Positions 1 through 9,074 of a DNA stretch of 64,000 bases are shown in pieces; the stretch's first letter is position 1, and every line of letters starts with the position of its first letter. The stretch is from Viscum album. Lineage: Eukaryota > Streptophyta > Magnoliopsida > Santalales > Viscaceae. The notes under the pieces were generated by a model. The model ran no database searches, was not told the DNA's origin, and was given only the letters and a program-made list of their open reading frames with translations. Both the position numbers and the translations under genes were made by a program. The DNA is taken from assembly GCA_963277665.1 (NCBI GenBank), contig OY728159.1, positions 1,016,259,343 through 1,016,323,342 on the forward strand, read 5' to 3'.

Positions 1-134
1 TTTTCAATTTCTTTCTTCCTCAACTTCTTATTCTTAAGTTGTTTCATGATAAAGTAATAACATCAGTATTTATTATATACTGATATGTTATTATAAATAT
101 GAAACAACTCTAATTAACCTTCTATCCATCCTAC

Positions 135-205
135 GGAAAAAGGAAATCACCGCGCATGCGTACGTACAGAATACCGTCTCCACACCGTGGTGTAATCTAT
201 TTTCC
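135..205 (+). repeat. LTR hairpin unit 1 (left copy)
   Basis: The conserved core TGCGTACGTAC (157-167) followed by ACCGTCTCCAC lies between imperfect inverted arms: GGAAAA...CACC on the left and GGTG...TTTTCC on the right. The inner stem is eroded in this copy (GCATG opposite CACAC); the right-LTR copy keeps GCGTG/CACGC. Confidence 0.7.
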
Positions 206-331
206 GTCACCACCTTAATTGGATAGGTATAATGGTTTAATGAGTAACTATATATGATTATTATAAATTGATATTGATATTGAAATAGTATACATACACT
301 TCAACACAATTCCACAACCATGGGAACGATA

Positions 332-378
332 TCATCGCTCGTGCGTACGTACGGACTACCGTCTCCACGACGCGATGA
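332..378 (+). repeat. LTR hairpin unit 2 (left copy)
   Basis: Arms TCATCGCTCGTG and CACGACGCGATGA pair over 12 positions with one bulged base, enclosing the core CGTACGTACGGACTACCGTC. It lies 185 bp after unit 1, core to core. Confidence 0.85.
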
Positions 379-527
379 GATTCATTCTCAATGATTAACC
401 ATTCAAGAATGATTATAAAGTATATATAATAAGTACTAATGAAATATATGACATAATAATGATACTGGATTTATGTATATTTATATTTATGTCATCTACT
501 TAATTCCATTCAATTCAATAAGGAAAC

Positions 528-582
528 GAAAACAGCGTTCATGCGTACGTACGGACTACCGTCTCCATGAACGGTGTATTTC
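528..582 (+). repeat. LTR hairpin unit 3 (left copy)
   Basis: Arms GAAAACAGCGTTCATG and CATGAACGGTGTATTTC pair with one bulge and one mismatch around the same loop core as unit 2. The arm sequences differ completely from unit 2 while the core is unchanged. It lies 200 bp after unit 2. Confidence 0.85.
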
Positions 583-1920
583 ATTCCATTTATCGATATA
601 TTATATATATATATATTCTAAATATATATTATATATAAATAATGTTTTACATTCTGGATATAATTAATCATGATCCAAGTAATCATATTAATAATTACAA
701 GTTAAAAACACGAACGACAAATGAGACGATTTTACCCAAAATGCTACTTTAACATGAATTTACAAAAGAACGGGTAATATAAAGTCATAAGTGAACCATA
801 TATGATTTAATAACAATAAATATGATTCTGGAATAAGTCAATAACATGATTTAAATCATTATACAGGTGGTTCAGATACTTACAAAGCAAGTCGGACCTA
901 AGGTAAGGGAAATATCACAATCTCATTTTTATCCGAGATTGTTTATACTTTGAAATTTACTGGGGTGTATTTTATCATCCACATCCATGTTTCCTCAATA
1001 TGTAATACTATTTCCATACACTTACAGTTTTTTTAAATTCAATTTTACCCTTCAGTGAGTTTTTATTAAAAGATATGAAAGGAATCTTTTGTCGTTTTTC
1101 GTACGAGGTACTTTTTGACTTTTCCGACAAAAGTACGAAGAATGTTTTTTTAACTTATACGACATAAATGGATTTTTAAAACATTATTTCCAAGAAGTTT
1201 CCTTTACAAGTTTTCAAGTTTATTTTTAATCAACTTATTTTAGTTTAAAGTTGTATGACCTGATAAGAAATGAAAAAACGTTTTTGAAGAAGAAAGGATA
1301 TTTTCCTCAAGAATGGAGTTCAAGTGTTTTATCAAAATTATTTTCCATATAAGATAATAAAGGGTTCTGTTTTTTATCCCTATTATTACATGGATTTGAT
1401 TATGTTGTGATGGAAATATTTTTATGAATTCCTTTATCTTATATGAATTGTTTTATGATGTCATGTTGTTTAAGAATCCCATTTTTATTACATGGGTTAT
1501 GCTATGATGTATGGTTTATGATCTTGTGGCACACATAAGAATGGTATCATTAAGAGATGGGTGGGACCTATATCTCCCTCCAATGCATTGGGTAAGGATT
1601 TTATATCTCATGAGATAGACATGGCTGGAATGGTAGGTTATATCGGTTCAGTGAAACAGGACTGAAACGAGGGTGACTCGGTTCATAAAGGGACTTTGTC
1701 CACTAAGATAGTCTTGGCAATGAGTCTTGACTAATAAGAAATGATGATTATGTGTGTATGCCACAAAGTTTCATGTTTTAAGTTGTGATTATTTGGATGA
1801 CATTTCACTTCTATGATTTATCCCATGTTATGATATTATGAGCTCTTTTGCAGGTTAAGATTTCCAAAAGCTATGTTCTTATGTATATGATGTGATTGAT
1901 ATTTATTTTGTTTACCCTTT

Positions 1921-1962
1921 CTGAGAATTTGAGCTCACCCTTTTATGTTTTCTTTTCCCCAG
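1921..1962 (+). promoter_or_regulatory. U5 module: TGAG...CTCACCC followed by acceptor-like AG
   Basis: CTGAGAATTTGAGCTCACCC (1921-1940) is followed by a pyrimidine-rich tract ending CCCCAG at 1962. The same arrangement recurs in the LTRs of elements 2 and 6; element A shares the CTCACCC part. In the right LTR copy (8829-8870) the small inverted repeat GAGC...GCTC is intact. It looks like a 3' splice site or other leader-processing signal; the function is inferred. Confidence 0.5.
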
Positions 1963-2168
1963 GATATAAAGAAAGGTTTTAGGTAAAAAAAAGGGAAGAT
2001 CTTTATGGGAGATATTGAAGATCGTTCACCACGATTAGAAGATTACGTTCCGAGTTTCCAAAGACACTAAACTATTACGATCCTTGTGTGTGTGTTTTTT
2101 GTTATGTACTAAGTATTCCACAAATGTAATGTAATGTCCATGTACATCAGGATTCGGGTCTCTACAGT

Positions 2169-2180
2169 TGGTATCAGAGG
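2169..2180 (+). other. Primer-binding site, initiator Met tRNA type
   Basis: TGGTATCAGAGG starts 3 bases after the LTR end and matches the usual plant Ty3/gypsy PBS complementary to the 3' end of initiator tRNA-Met (TGGTATCAGAGC), with the last base changed. Confidence 0.92.
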
Positions 2181-2426
2181 AAAGGTTTAGTCAACCTTTG
2201 GAAACTAGTATGTGAGAACTTTAGTGAGATCCCTAGAGATATTTATAAGGTATGTCTAGGGATGTCCCTAAGGATAAGTATACGTATAGGATACAGTCCT
2301 AGAACTACGGTAACGATCATATAATTTAACCTAAGATGTTAGATATTGAGGATACTCCACCTTTATTATGTTGTTTTCCCTAGCATGATTTTTGCCTCTC
2401 ACACTATTCTTTTTGGGTTTTAGACG

Positions 2427-3542
2427 ATGGATGGAACCCGAAGGAACCGTGTTGATCAATGCAATGGACAATTCAATGATTTTACTCGTGAACAAACAAA
2501 TTTTATGGGAGATGGAGTGCAAAATCTTATTGCTATACTTACACAAGCTATGAATCATTCTAGACTTCCAAATGAGCAGAGAAGGGAACAATATTATATT
2601 GAGTCCTTCATGAGGCAACGTCCACCTTCTTTCAGTGGGTCTTCAGATCCACTTATTGCTGAACAATGGATCAGTACTACTGAAAAGATATTTTCAGTTC
2701 TTCAATGTTCTGAACATGATAAAGTCATCTTAGCAGTATATCATTTGGAAGGTGAAGCTGATCAAGGGTGGAATCTTATCAAGAATACGAGGCCAAGAGA
2801 TGAAATTGAGTCCATGGAATGGGATGAGTTCAAGAACTTGTTTTTCAGTAAGTACTTCCCTCGTATTCTTCAAACAAAGATGGAAAAAGAGTTTCTTGAG
2901 CTGAAGCAGAAGGATGATGAATCTGTTGGTATATACGAAGCAAATTTTACAAGACTTTCAAGGTATGCATCTGGCATTATCATCCAACCTGAAAGTAAAG
3001 TTGATCGATTTTTCAGTGGATTAAAACCAAGTCTTCTAAGGGAATTAGCTATAAGAGACTTCAGTAGCTATGAAGAAATTGTGCGTTGTGCTATCAAGGT
3101 AGAAATGGAAGTTGGTGTTACATATCCATCTCATGGTTTTGACAAGAAACAGAAGATGGAGTTCAAGGAGAAATCTCAGAATAATGGTGAAAAGAAGATG
3201 AATGTTTCCTTATGCACAAAGTGTGGAAAGAAGCATGGTGGAGATTGTCTTAAAGGGACTAGAAAATGTTTTAAGTGTGGAAAAGTAGGTCATCGAGCAG
3301 CTGAGTGTCGAAGTAATGGAAAAAAGGTTTCTAATGATGTGAATAAAGCAAACACTGCAGAGAACGCACCACCAACACTTCAATGCTACAAGTGCAAGGA
3401 AATGTGGCATTATGCTAATAAATGCCCTAATCCAAGGGTTAGTGATGATCAACATAAGCAACCACTGAAGGAAAAGGACAAAGGGAAGTCACATGCGATC
3501 ACTATTGGCGATGTTGAATATGACAACGATGTGGTGGAATGA
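2427..3542 (+). CDS. gag: Gag polyprotein (371 aa) of element 1
   Basis: Structural Gag that would assemble cytoplasmic virus-like particles packaging the element RNA. The frame is uninterrupted. Residues about 60-230 form a retrotransposon Gag domain: RQRPPSFSG, then an AEQWI block, YHLEGEAD, W..F...FF.KYFP, and an F.RLSRYA block. The nucleocapsid follows: a half finger CTKCGKKHGGDC, then canonical CX2CX4HX4C fingers CFKCGKVGHRAAEC and CYKCKEMWHYANKC. The frame closes after a lysine-rich tail with no protease in frame or downstream, so it is a stand-alone Gag rather than a Gag-Pol front end. The start ATG is 3 bases after TTTTAG, an acceptor-like site; 246 bases of leader separate it from the PBS. 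Length is normal for chromovirus Gag. Intactness in a slightly diverged element suggests recent function or selection. What I see is domain pattern only; lineage (Tekay-like) is inferred from the fingers and LTR ends. Confidence 0.93.
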   Translation: MDGTRRNRVDQCNGQFNDFTREQTNFMGDGVQNLIAILTQAMNHSRLPNEQRREQYYIESFMRQRPPSFSGSSDPLIAEQWISTTEKIFSVLQCSEHDKVILAVYHLEGEADQGWNLIKNTRPRDEIESMEWDEFKNLFFSKYFPRILQTKMEKEFLELKQKDDESVGIYEANFTRLSRYASGIIIQPESKVDRFFSGLKPSLLRELAIRDFSSYEEIVRCAIKVEMEVGVTYPSHGFDKKQKMEFKEKSQNNGEKKMNVSLCTKCGKKHGGDCLKGTRKCFKCGKVGHRAAECRSNGKKVSNDVNKANTAENAPPTLQCYKCKEMWHYANKCPNPRVSDDQHKQPLKEKDKGKSHAITIGDVEYDNDVVE

Positions 3543-4855
3543 TTAAGTGTTTATGTAATGGGATTCCAAAATAATATTGTATCATGGAGTATTGGAATAT
3601 TTATATATTGGTCTAATGTGGTATTCAAAGTGATTGAGATATTTTTGGAAATAAGATCATATGCGCATAATGAAGGGAAAACAAGAAAATGAAATGTTTA
3701 ACAGTATTCATGAGCTCATGATTGATATAAGGAATAAGTGATATCATGGTTTGAGTATATAGAATTTTGAGGATTTTGGTATGTGGAAAGTGTTAACTTT
3801 TAACTGCATTCATGTTTTCACTAAGGTATTCAAGAGAATACATGATTAAGGACTTTGAATGTTTGGAATGTGACCAACAAAACATATCTTATGATATATG
3901 GGGATCGACGATGGTGTTAAATCTCTGGTAATCGTTTTCACTATGTTATGAGAGTGGACTGCAGTATTATGGATAAGCCTAAAGATTGGAATGGATTATG
4001 TTGGACATAAGTTAGTATTGTTTAAGGATAGAAGCTTTTTTGATATTATTGATGAGATGTTATAGTAATATAGTTTTAGAAAAAGGACAACCTGCAGGAT
4101 GGGTGACAGCCCATCGCGTCAGACAAGGCTGTGGAAATCGAACACACAATCGAAGTGCGACTGGCCTTTATCTCCTACCACTGGCCTACAGGAAGTCCCT
4201 GTTTAGTAGAAACTAGTTTTATTATATTAAGTAGTATGATATATGAAGTATAAGTCCATTTTATGAACCATATATGATTAATCTCACTATAGATCGACTT
4301 ATGTATATAATTTTTGCTAACCTTTTGTTTGAGACAGATGGAATGACCCATCATTCTATCACATGATCTGCTAACACTTCATGAATAACAAATTCAACTT
4401 CATTTATTTAAGAGATTAAGTGGAAATTGTTCAAGGCACGAACAACAGTGAGATTGTACCAAAATAAAGTAAGTACTTATACTAATTCAAATTTTCAACT
4501 TTAGGGAAATGATCTTGAAAACCAAAAATGTTATCCTAGTGATCTTATACCTGATGAATAAGATGGTACCTTATATCATCACAAATATATGGATTTGTGA
4601 TTACTGGCTTTTCTATAGCCATGTTCTCTACCACTCTCCATCAGAACATGATGGTTAGATTTCTCTTCCATATCCATATTTTCACCTATGTGGAAACCCA
4701 GTGATTAGTTTATTTGGGTAATCGTTACATTTCATACTTTAGTTTTTAAAGCCAAGTTTTGGTATTCCTTTTTACGATGTGGGTTTCTATTAAAGAAACT
4801 TTCGAATAGTAAACCATTTATAACCCCGACGAATTTCGAGGGCGAAATTCATTTT
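3543..4855 (+). other. Non-coding interior of element 1, pol absent
   Basis: Stops interrupt all frames and no pol motif (DSGA, YxDD, zinc-binding HHCC) is visible. A local GC-richer patch at about 4085-4200 stands out from the AT-rich surroundings. The last 40 bases, AATTTCGAGGGCGAAATTC, resemble the usual Tekay/Del sequence found between the pol end and the PPT, so the 3' end of an autonomous relative has been retained while pol was lost. Confidence 0.8.
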
Positions 4856-4868
4856 AAGGGGGGTAGAA
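4856..4868 (+). other. Polypurine tract of element 1
   Basis: AAGGGGGGTAGAA lies directly against the TGTAACACC start of the right LTR, the expected plus-strand primer position. Confidence 0.9.
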
Positions 4869-6709
4869 TGTAACACCCCGAAATTTTATGAAAAATATTC
4901 TTTTTAATTTCATTAATGTCTTGTGTTGTACGCTACACCGAAATAATCTTTCACAACATGCATCCTTGACTTTCCTTCTATTACACGCAATCACGACCTT
5001 CCTCGATAGCGTGTGTAGTACGCAATAACGAGTTTCACTAAACAGCAATATGCTATTGAAATATTATTAAAACTAGCCATTATGAATAGTAATAACCACT
5101 TTTTGAAATTTTGTAAATTATATTTTTTCAAAATGGACTTTATTTTTGGATTCGTAATATCGAAATTAGCTTAGGGTGAAATTTTGGTACTTTTCGGATA
5201 ACTTTCATTTTCCGATGAATAGTGAAAATTACTAAATTTTAATTAAAAACAACTTTTTTAATCGAAATAATTAATAGTGATAAATTATTAATTTGAGTGG
5301 TTTTAAAGTATATTTAGAATATATTTTTACAATTCAATACAATGTTGGTCATTGGATGTAATTTCACATTTACACCAGACATAAACAAGTGTTAATCTTT
5401 TGATAGTTATTATCTCTTAAAAACACGCTATTGTTGTGACAGCGGAAATTAATTATAAAATTAATTAATGCAACTTATATGTTGGGAATTTTGTAAAATA
5501 GAAATAATTTTTGAATTCGGAATATCAATTATAGCTTAGGGTGAAATTTTGGCATTTTTCTGAAAAACTTCAATTTTTGATGAATAGTGAAACTACTAAG
5601 TGGTAGTTAAAAAAATTAATTTTTTCATAAATCTTAATTTTACCGCTTCTGTGAATGGAATTTCAAAAATCCGAGAGACACGGTTGATGTCAGTAAGTAA
5701 AATGTGGTTCAATGAGATGAAAATAATTTTTGGTGAATAGTAACTTTTTACTTTTAATTACCACAGTTAAAAGTAAATAGGGTAATTAAGGGTAAAAATG
5801 ATATTAATATTACCATAACACATGTCCTAATCCTATTGGAAAAGTGTATCTTGACAAAAACAACCTTAAGTGTAAAATATTATCATTTAGGCCCACTTGG
5901 ATTAGATTAGGACATTTATTATTATTTAATTCAAAGAAGAGTTAAAAGAGTTAAAATCAAAGTTTATTTACTAAAACATTTTTAATATAGTGTTATACAT
6001 AATATAATTTCTACTATAAATATTCATTAGAAAGCTAAAACGCTTTCCTACATAATGGTATTTTATTTTTAATATTTATACTTTATATAATTTAATTTAT
6101 TTATGACACAATGATGATGCAGTAATTAACCTTTTCAGCAAATATTAACATAATTGATGTTATAAATGACCAAATAAATGTACTTTGAGACTTTTTATAA
6201 CTTGAAATAATTTTATAGGTTAATATGACTTGTTATTGTTGATTTAAGTAACTTGGTTCGAACTTATCATTCTGTTAGAAATTTCATAAAAATCATGTAC
6301 CAAATAGTGTCAAAATTGACATGAATTAGTTTTTAAAACAAATATTATATTATTAATTATTATTTAATTCCTAAAAATATAAGGTTTGGCCAAATGACTT
6401 AGATAAGGATATATATATTAATAATAAATAACTTGGGGTTTGTTTGGCTTGATATAGTAAGTTTATTAACCATATAGTATAAGAAAACAAAAAGACACGG
6501 TAAAAGTTAAATTATTTAACTTAGAGTTAAATCTAATTGATAAGGTTAAAATAATAACCTAAACTTGTCTAAATCCTATTGGATGAGAGGCTTTCGACCC
6601 ATCCCCACTTTATCTTAGAAATAAGACCATTTGGAACCATTATAAACCGAATTTGACCTTAATATAAAATAATATTTTGAGATTTTCCTAAGATGCCCCT
6701 CTCCTCCCT

Positions 6710-6717
6710 TATAAAAG
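6710..6717 (+). promoter_or_regulatory. TATA box of element 1 LTR promoter
   Basis: TATAAAAG sits between CT-rich stretches (CTCCTCCCT before, CACCTCCTCCC after), a typical plant RNA polymerase II core promoter. Transcription would start around 6740-6750, which sets U3 at about 1.87 kb. Confidence 0.75.
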
Positions 6718-6883
6718 GGCACCTCCTCCCTTTCCTCCTCACACCAATTTGAGCATTCAAGCTCGACCAAACCCTGACAAAATCTCTTCTCCACTTCCCT
6801 AGTATCATCCTAGTGGTATTGGTATTCTTCAAAGACCATCCTTAGTTCTTTAAGTGGAGGTTAAGTGAAGGCGCATCAAAAAG

Positions 6884-6890
6884 AGGTAAT
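6884..6890 (+). promoter_or_regulatory. Candidate 5' splice site in element 1 leader
   Basis: AG|GTAAT about 140 bases after the predicted transcription start. With the acceptor-like AG at 8870 (or 1962 in the left LTR) it would define a leader intron of about 2 kb containing the hairpin units. Inferred from consensus only. Confidence 0.35.
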
Positions 6891-7039
6891 ATCCATTACC
6901 GATCTTTTTCAATTTCTTTCTTCCTCAACTTCTTATTATTTTGTTGTTTCATGATAAAGTAATAACACCAGTATTTATTATATACTGATATGTTATTATA
7001 AATATGAAACAACTCTAATTAACCTTCTATCCATCCTAC

Positions 7040-7110
7040 GGAAAAAGGAAATCACCGTGCGTGCGTACGTACAAAATACCGTCTCCACGCCGTGGTGTAA
7101 TCTATTTTCC
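7040..7110 (+). repeat. LTR hairpin unit 1 (right copy)
   Basis: Core TGCGTACGTAC at 7062-7072. The inner arms are GCGTG and CACGC, a perfect pair that is broken in the left LTR copy; outer arms CACC/GGTG and GGAAAA/TTTTCC also pair. Confidence 0.75.
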
Positions 7111-7236
7111 GTCACCACCTTAATTGGATGGGTATAATGGTGTAATGAGTAAATATGTATGATTATTATAAAGTTATATTGATATTGAAATAGTATACAT
7201 ACACTTCAACACAATTCCACGACTATGGGAACGATA

Positions 7237-7283
7237 TCATCGCTCGTGCGTACGTACGGACTACCGTCTCCACGACGCGATGA
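7237..7283 (+). repeat. LTR hairpin unit 2 (right copy)
   Basis: Identical arms and core to 332-378: TCATCGCTCGTG with CACGACGCGATGA. Confidence 0.85.
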
Positions 7284-7432
7284 GATTCATTCTCAATGAT
7301 TAACCATTCATGAATGATTATAAAGTATATATAATAAGTACTAATGAAATATATGACATAATAATGATACTGGATTTATGTATATTTATATTTATTCCAT
7401 CTACTTAATTCTATTCAATTCAATAAGGAAAC

Positions 7433-7487
7433 GAAAATAGCGTTCATGCGTACGTACGGACTACCGTCTCCATGAACGGTGTATTTC
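7433..7487 (+). repeat. LTR hairpin unit 3 (right copy)
   Basis: CGTTCATG/CATGAACG stem around the conserved core at 7447-7457; differs from the left copy by a single base in the outer arm (AATAG for AACAG). A TA microsatellite follows at about 7507-7526. Confidence 0.85.
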
Positions 7488-8828
7488 ATTCCATTTATCG
7501 ATATATTATATATATATATATATATTCTAAATATATATTATATATAAATCATGTTTTAAATTCTGGATATAATTAATCATGATCCATGTAATCATATTAA
7601 TAATTACAAGTTAAAAACACGAACGACAAATGAGACGATTTTACCCAAAACGCTACTTTAACATGAATTTACAAAAGAACGGGTAATATAAAGTCATAAG
7701 TGGACCATATATGATATAATAACAATGAATATGATTCTGGAATAAGTCAATAACATGATTTAAATCATTATACAGGAGTTTAGGACACTTACAAAGCAAG
7801 TCGGACCTAAGGTAAGGGAAATATCACAATCTCATTTTTATCCGAGATTGTTTATACTTTGAAATTTACTGGGGTGTATTTTATCATCCACATCCATGTT
7901 TCCTCAATATGTAATATTATTTCCATACACTTACAATTTTTTTAAATTCAATTTTACCCTTCAGTGAGTTTTTATTAAAAGATATGAAAGGAATCTTTTG
8001 TCGTTTTTCGTATGAGGTACTTTTTGACTTTTCCGACAAAAGTACAAAGAATGTTTTTTTAACTTATACGGCATAAATGGATTTTTAAAACATTATTTCC
8101 AAGAAGTTTCCTTTACAAGTTTTCAAGTTTATTTTTAATCAAATTATTTTAGTTTAAAGTTGTATGACATGATAAGAAAGGAAAAAACGTTTTTGAAGAA
8201 GAAAGGATATTTTCCTCAAGAATGGAGTTCAAGTGTTTTATCAAAATTATTTTCCATCTAAGATAATAAAGGGTTCTGTTTTTATCCCTATTATTACATG
8301 GATTTGATTATGTTGTGATGGAAATATTTTTATGAATTCCTTTATCTTATATGAATTGTTTTATGATGTCATGTTGTTTAAGAATCCCATTTTTATTACA
8401 TGGGTTATGCTATGATGTATGGTTTATGATCTTGTGGAACACATAAGAATGGTATCATTAAGAGATGGGTGGGACCTATATCTCCCTACAATGCATTGGG
8501 TAAAGATTTTATATCTCATGAGATAGACATGGCTTGAATGGTAGGTTATACTGGTTCAGTGAAACATGACTGAAACGAGGGTGACTCAGTTCATAAAGGG
8601 ACTTTGTCCACTAAGATAGTCTTGGCAATGAGTCTTGACTAACAAGAAATGATGATTATGTGTGTATGACACAAAGTTTCATGTTTTAAGTTGTGATTAT
8701 TGGGATTACATTTCACTTCTATGATTTATCCCATGTTATGATATTATGAGCTCTTTTGCAGGTTAAGATTTCCAAAAGCTATGTTCTTATGTATATGATG
8801 TGATTAATATTTATTTTGTTTACCCTTA

Positions 8829-8870
8829 CTGAGCATTTGAGCTCACCCTTTTATGTTTTCTTTTCCCTAG
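8829..8870 (+). promoter_or_regulatory. U5 module of the right LTR of element 1
   Basis: ACTGAGCATTTGAGCTCACC, in which GAGC and GCTC can pair, then TTTTCTTTTCCCTAG ending at 8870. Counterpart of 1921-1962. Confidence 0.5.
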
Positions 8871-9074
8871 GATATAAAGAAAGGTTTTATGTAAAAAAAA
8901 GGGAAGATCTTTATGGGAGATATTGAAGATCTTTCACCACGATTAGAAGATTACGTTCTGAGTTTCCAAAGACACTAAACTATTACGATCCTTGTGTGTG
9001 TGTTTTTTGTTATGTACTAAGTATTCCGCAAATGTAATGTAATTTCCATGTACTTCAGGCTTCGGGTCTCTACA

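Larger units (their letters stand above)
1..2166 (+). repeat. Element 1 5' LTR, 3' portion only
   Basis: Matches 6906-9074 almost base for base with a net 3-base length difference. It ends GGGTCTCTACA directly before the PBS. About 2.0 kb of this LTR (U3 and the start of R) lies left of the window. It contains three hairpin units (135-205, 332-378, 528-582), a short TA repeat near 600-615, and the U5 module at 1921-1962. Confidence 0.93.
1..9074 (+). mobile_element. Element 1: gag-only Ty3/gypsy element with 4.2-kb LTRs
   Basis: Two direct repeats (1-2166 and 6906-9074) are the 3' halves of a pair of LTRs; the full right LTR is 4869-9074 and begins TGTAACACCCCG and ends TCTACA. Between them lie a PBS, one gag reading frame, about 1.3 kb without coding capacity, and a PPT. 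No protease, RT, RNase H or integrase can be recognised in the 2.7-kb interior. This matches the non-autonomous class called TR-GAG, or a LARD-like element that keeps gag. I count about 20 substitutions in the first 600 aligned LTR bases, so it is one of the younger insertions here. The left LTR start is outside the window, so the target duplication cannot be checked; the right flank begins AACAG. Confidence 0.9.
4869..9074 (+). repeat. Element 1 3' LTR, complete (4206 bp)
   Basis: TG...CA ends (TGTAACACCCCG ... CTCTACA). U3 is AT-rich up to a TATA box at 6710; the remaining about 2.3 kb would be R plus U5 and includes the three hairpin units and the U5 module. Its second half repeats 1-2166. 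The 4.2-kb length is large for a plant chromovirus LTR and makes the two LTRs about three quarters of the element. Confidence 0.93.

Noticed and set aside
332..378. microRNA precursor
   Set aside because: The stem is only about 12 base pairs, too short for a plant miRNA hairpin.
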